Shown here: one piece after another, positions 5,687 to 6,522 of the stretch
Layout of the letters: each line of letters opens with the position of its first letter
Position numbering within the stretch: position 1 is the stretch's first letter
Assembly: GCA_015062635.1 (NCBI GenBank)
Contig: SUUF01000043.1
Span: 1 to 6,522 of the forward strand
Source of the DNA: Coriobacteriaceae bacterium
GTDB lineage: Bacteria > Actinomycetota > Coriobacteriia > Coriobacteriales > Eggerthellaceae
Direction of reading: 5' to 3'
DNA length: 6,522 nucleotides
Translations under genes and position numbers: made by a program
Notes under the pieces: generated by a model
The model's database searches: none
Seen by the model: the letters and a program-made list of their open reading frames with translations, nothing else
Told to the model about the DNA's origin: nothing

Positions 5687-6337
5687 ATGAGCATGGCCGG
5701 GATGCCCACGAAACCGACGTCGGAGGCGCGTGAGCGCCTGGTGAATGCGTTTTTGGAGAGCTATGCGCAAAAACCCTGGCAGAAGATCGGCGTGAGGGAG
5801 ATCGTCGAAGCTGCGGGCTATGCGCGTGGGACGTTCTACCGCCATTTCTCGGGCGTCGACGACCTGCTGCGTCAAGTTGAAGCCGAAAACACCTGCACGT
5901 CCGTATGCCGGCACATCATCGAGCTTGCGAACGTCATTCCGCTCGAACACGCGACCGATGCGATGGCGGCGTTTTACGAGGACCGCGCCGACACCGTTGC
6001 CGTCTTGGCGGCCGGCAGCAATGGAAACAACTACCTCGATGCGCAACGTCCTCCGATGAAGGCGATGTTCGCGGCGCTGCTGAACCGGGGGTTCGTGATG
6101 ACGCCGCTGCAGCTCGACGTGGCGAGCGAGTACATCGCTTCGGCGAAGGTGGGCATGGTGCGCCTATGGCTCGCCAAACGCGAGAGCATGACGTTGAACC
6201 AGATAAACAAGATGTCCGAGTGCTTCATCGAGTCGGACCTGTGGAACTTCGTCGCGCGCCAGGCGCCGCTGCATGGCGGCCCCCAGCCGCGCAAGGTCAT
6301 CGACGACAAGCCCTTCAACTATCCCTGGCTCGGGTAA
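5687..6337 (+). CDS. TetR/AcrR-family transcriptional regulator
   Basis: This 216-residue cytoplasmic regulator has a TetR-type N-terminal DNA-binding domain. Helix 1 covers about 11-27, and the helix-turn-helix is VREIVEAAGYARGTFYRHF (36-54), with the characteristic Gly-x-x-x-Gly-Thr-Phe-Tyr-x-His-Phe. The C-terminal part (about 70-200) is helical and poorly conserved, as expected for a ligand-binding and dimerisation domain, so the inducer cannot be read from sequence. The C-terminus ends in a Pro-rich tail (KPFNYPWLG). GAAGGTGAGG (5676-5685) precedes two close ATG codons, 5687 and 5693; either may be used, and the difference is two residues. The gene follows the Mbeg1-like gene on the same strand but has its own 140-base leader containing a dyad shared with the reductase/Mbeg1 promoter region. 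Likely role: local repressor of itself and the divergent pair (inference). Confidence 0.9.
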   Translation: MSMAGMPTKPTSEARERLVNAFLESYAQKPWQKIGVREIVEAAGYARGTFYRHFSGVDDLLRQVEAENTCTSVCRHIIELANVIPLEHATDAMAAFYEDRADTVAVLAAGSNGNNYLDAQRPPMKAMFAALLNRGFVMTPLQLDVASEYIASAKVGMVRLWLAKRESMTLNQINKMSECFIESDLWNFVARQAPLHGGPQPRKVIDDKPFNYPWLG

Positions 6338-6345
6338 CGGGATAT

Positions 6346-6473
6346 CTTGCCCCCTGTCCGCCCGGGCGCGGGGCGCGCCGTCGGGCAAGCGCCGGGCTGT
6401 GGGGCGTCCCCTTGCCCCACCGGCGGCATCGCCCGCTAACTCGCGCCTTCGGCGCTCAGACAGCGCGGGCAAG
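6346..6473. repeat. Alternating CTTGCCC / GGGCAAG complementary blocks
   Basis: Downstream of the TetR stop codon, CTTGCCC occurs at 6346-6352 and 6411-6417, and its exact complement GGGCAAG at 6383-6389 and 6467-6473. The order is therefore block, complement, block, complement. Each inner block can pair with either neighbour, giving mutually exclusive hairpins in RNA. The region also has the 10-nt palindrome CGCCCGGGCG (6359-6368) and GTGGGG/CCCCAC (6399-6404 and 6415-6420). It may contain the TetR terminator, although no T-run follows any stem. Confidence 0.5.
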
Positions 6474-6484
6474 AGCATGCCGCC
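6422..6484. repeat. Nested three-part stem-loop
   Basis: GGCGGCAT (6422-6429) pairs with ATGCCGCC (6477-6484). Inside it GCCCGC (6431-6436) pairs with GCGGGC (6465-6470), and at the tip GCGCC-TTC-GGCGC (6443-6455) forms a tight hairpin. The three stems are stacked with internal loops. The minus-strand core TGTCTGAGCGCCGAAGGCG recalls a short hairpin motif I remember seeing near gene ends in other high-GC genomes. It may be a dispersed repeat or a terminator-like element. Confidence 0.5.
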
Positions 6485-6498
6485 TACATGGGTGCGGC

Positions 6499-6516
6499 CC
6501 GGCGAAAGCCCGCCGG
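6499..6516. repeat. Short GC hairpin at the right edge
   Basis: CCGGCG (6499-6504) pairs with CGCCGG (6511-6516) around a six-base loop. An alternative is a GGC-GAAA-GCC tetraloop hairpin (6501-6510). An 8-nt palindrome GGCGCGCC closes the window (6515-6522) and also occurs at 6372-6379. The structure may continue beyond the window. Confidence 0.35.
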
Positions 6517-6522
6517 CGCGCC

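Noticed and set aside
4248..6046. Long minus-strand frames (4248-5357 and 4670-6046) opposite the Mbeg1-like and TetR genes
   Set aside because: The Mbeg1 and TetR motifs are on the plus strand and these frames cover them in antisense, with Arg-rich shadow composition.
6164..6478. 104-residue minus-strand frame at the right end
   Set aside because: It starts in the palindromic element and runs antisense into the TetR gene; its Arg/Ala-rich product is typical of translated GC hairpins.

Overview
The window looks like chromosomal DNA from a high-GC anaerobe, most likely a member of the Coriobacteriia and probably Eggerthellaceae. This rests on the strong G/C bias at third codon positions, the anaerobic redox gene content (a Cys-rich ferredoxin-type protein, a HypA-type metallochaperone and a flavin/2Fe-2S reductase), and proteins whose composition resembles that lineage. 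No rRNA or tRNA is present to confirm it, so the assignment is an inference.

Layout. Bases 1-360 hold no convincing gene. Bases 39-175 contain four copies of a 24-28 nt repeat, the outer two in opposite orientation. A CHAD-domain gene lies on the minus strand (361-1140). It is divergent from a plus-strand pair: hypA (1377-1727) followed 54 nt later by a 423-residue iron-sulfur protein (1782-3053). A perfect 14-bp stem-loop terminator (3079-3111) separates this pair from the convergent minus-strand oxidoreductase (3166-4263). That gene is divergent from an Mbeg1-like (DUF2974) alpha/beta-hydrolase-type gene (plus, start best placed at 4416, end 5546). A TetR-family regulator follows (5687-6337), and the window ends in about 180 nt of GC-rich, strongly self-complementary non-coding sequence.

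How the genes may work together. HypA and the iron-sulfur protein look co-transcribed, yet no hydrogenase structural gene is in view, so the partner of this nickel/zinc chaperone is unknown. The oxidoreductase is built to move electrons between NAD(P)H, FAD and a 2Fe-2S centre. A near-identical 17-18 nt dyad occurs in the oxidoreductase/Mbeg1 divergent promoter region and again upstream of the TetR gene. This suggests, without proof, that the TetR protein controls itself and the divergent pair.

No CRISPR array, transposase, phage gene or defence system is visible. The points most worth following are the Cys-rich iron-sulfur protein and its HypA partner, the candidate TetR operator, the left-hand repeat cluster and the self-complementary right end.
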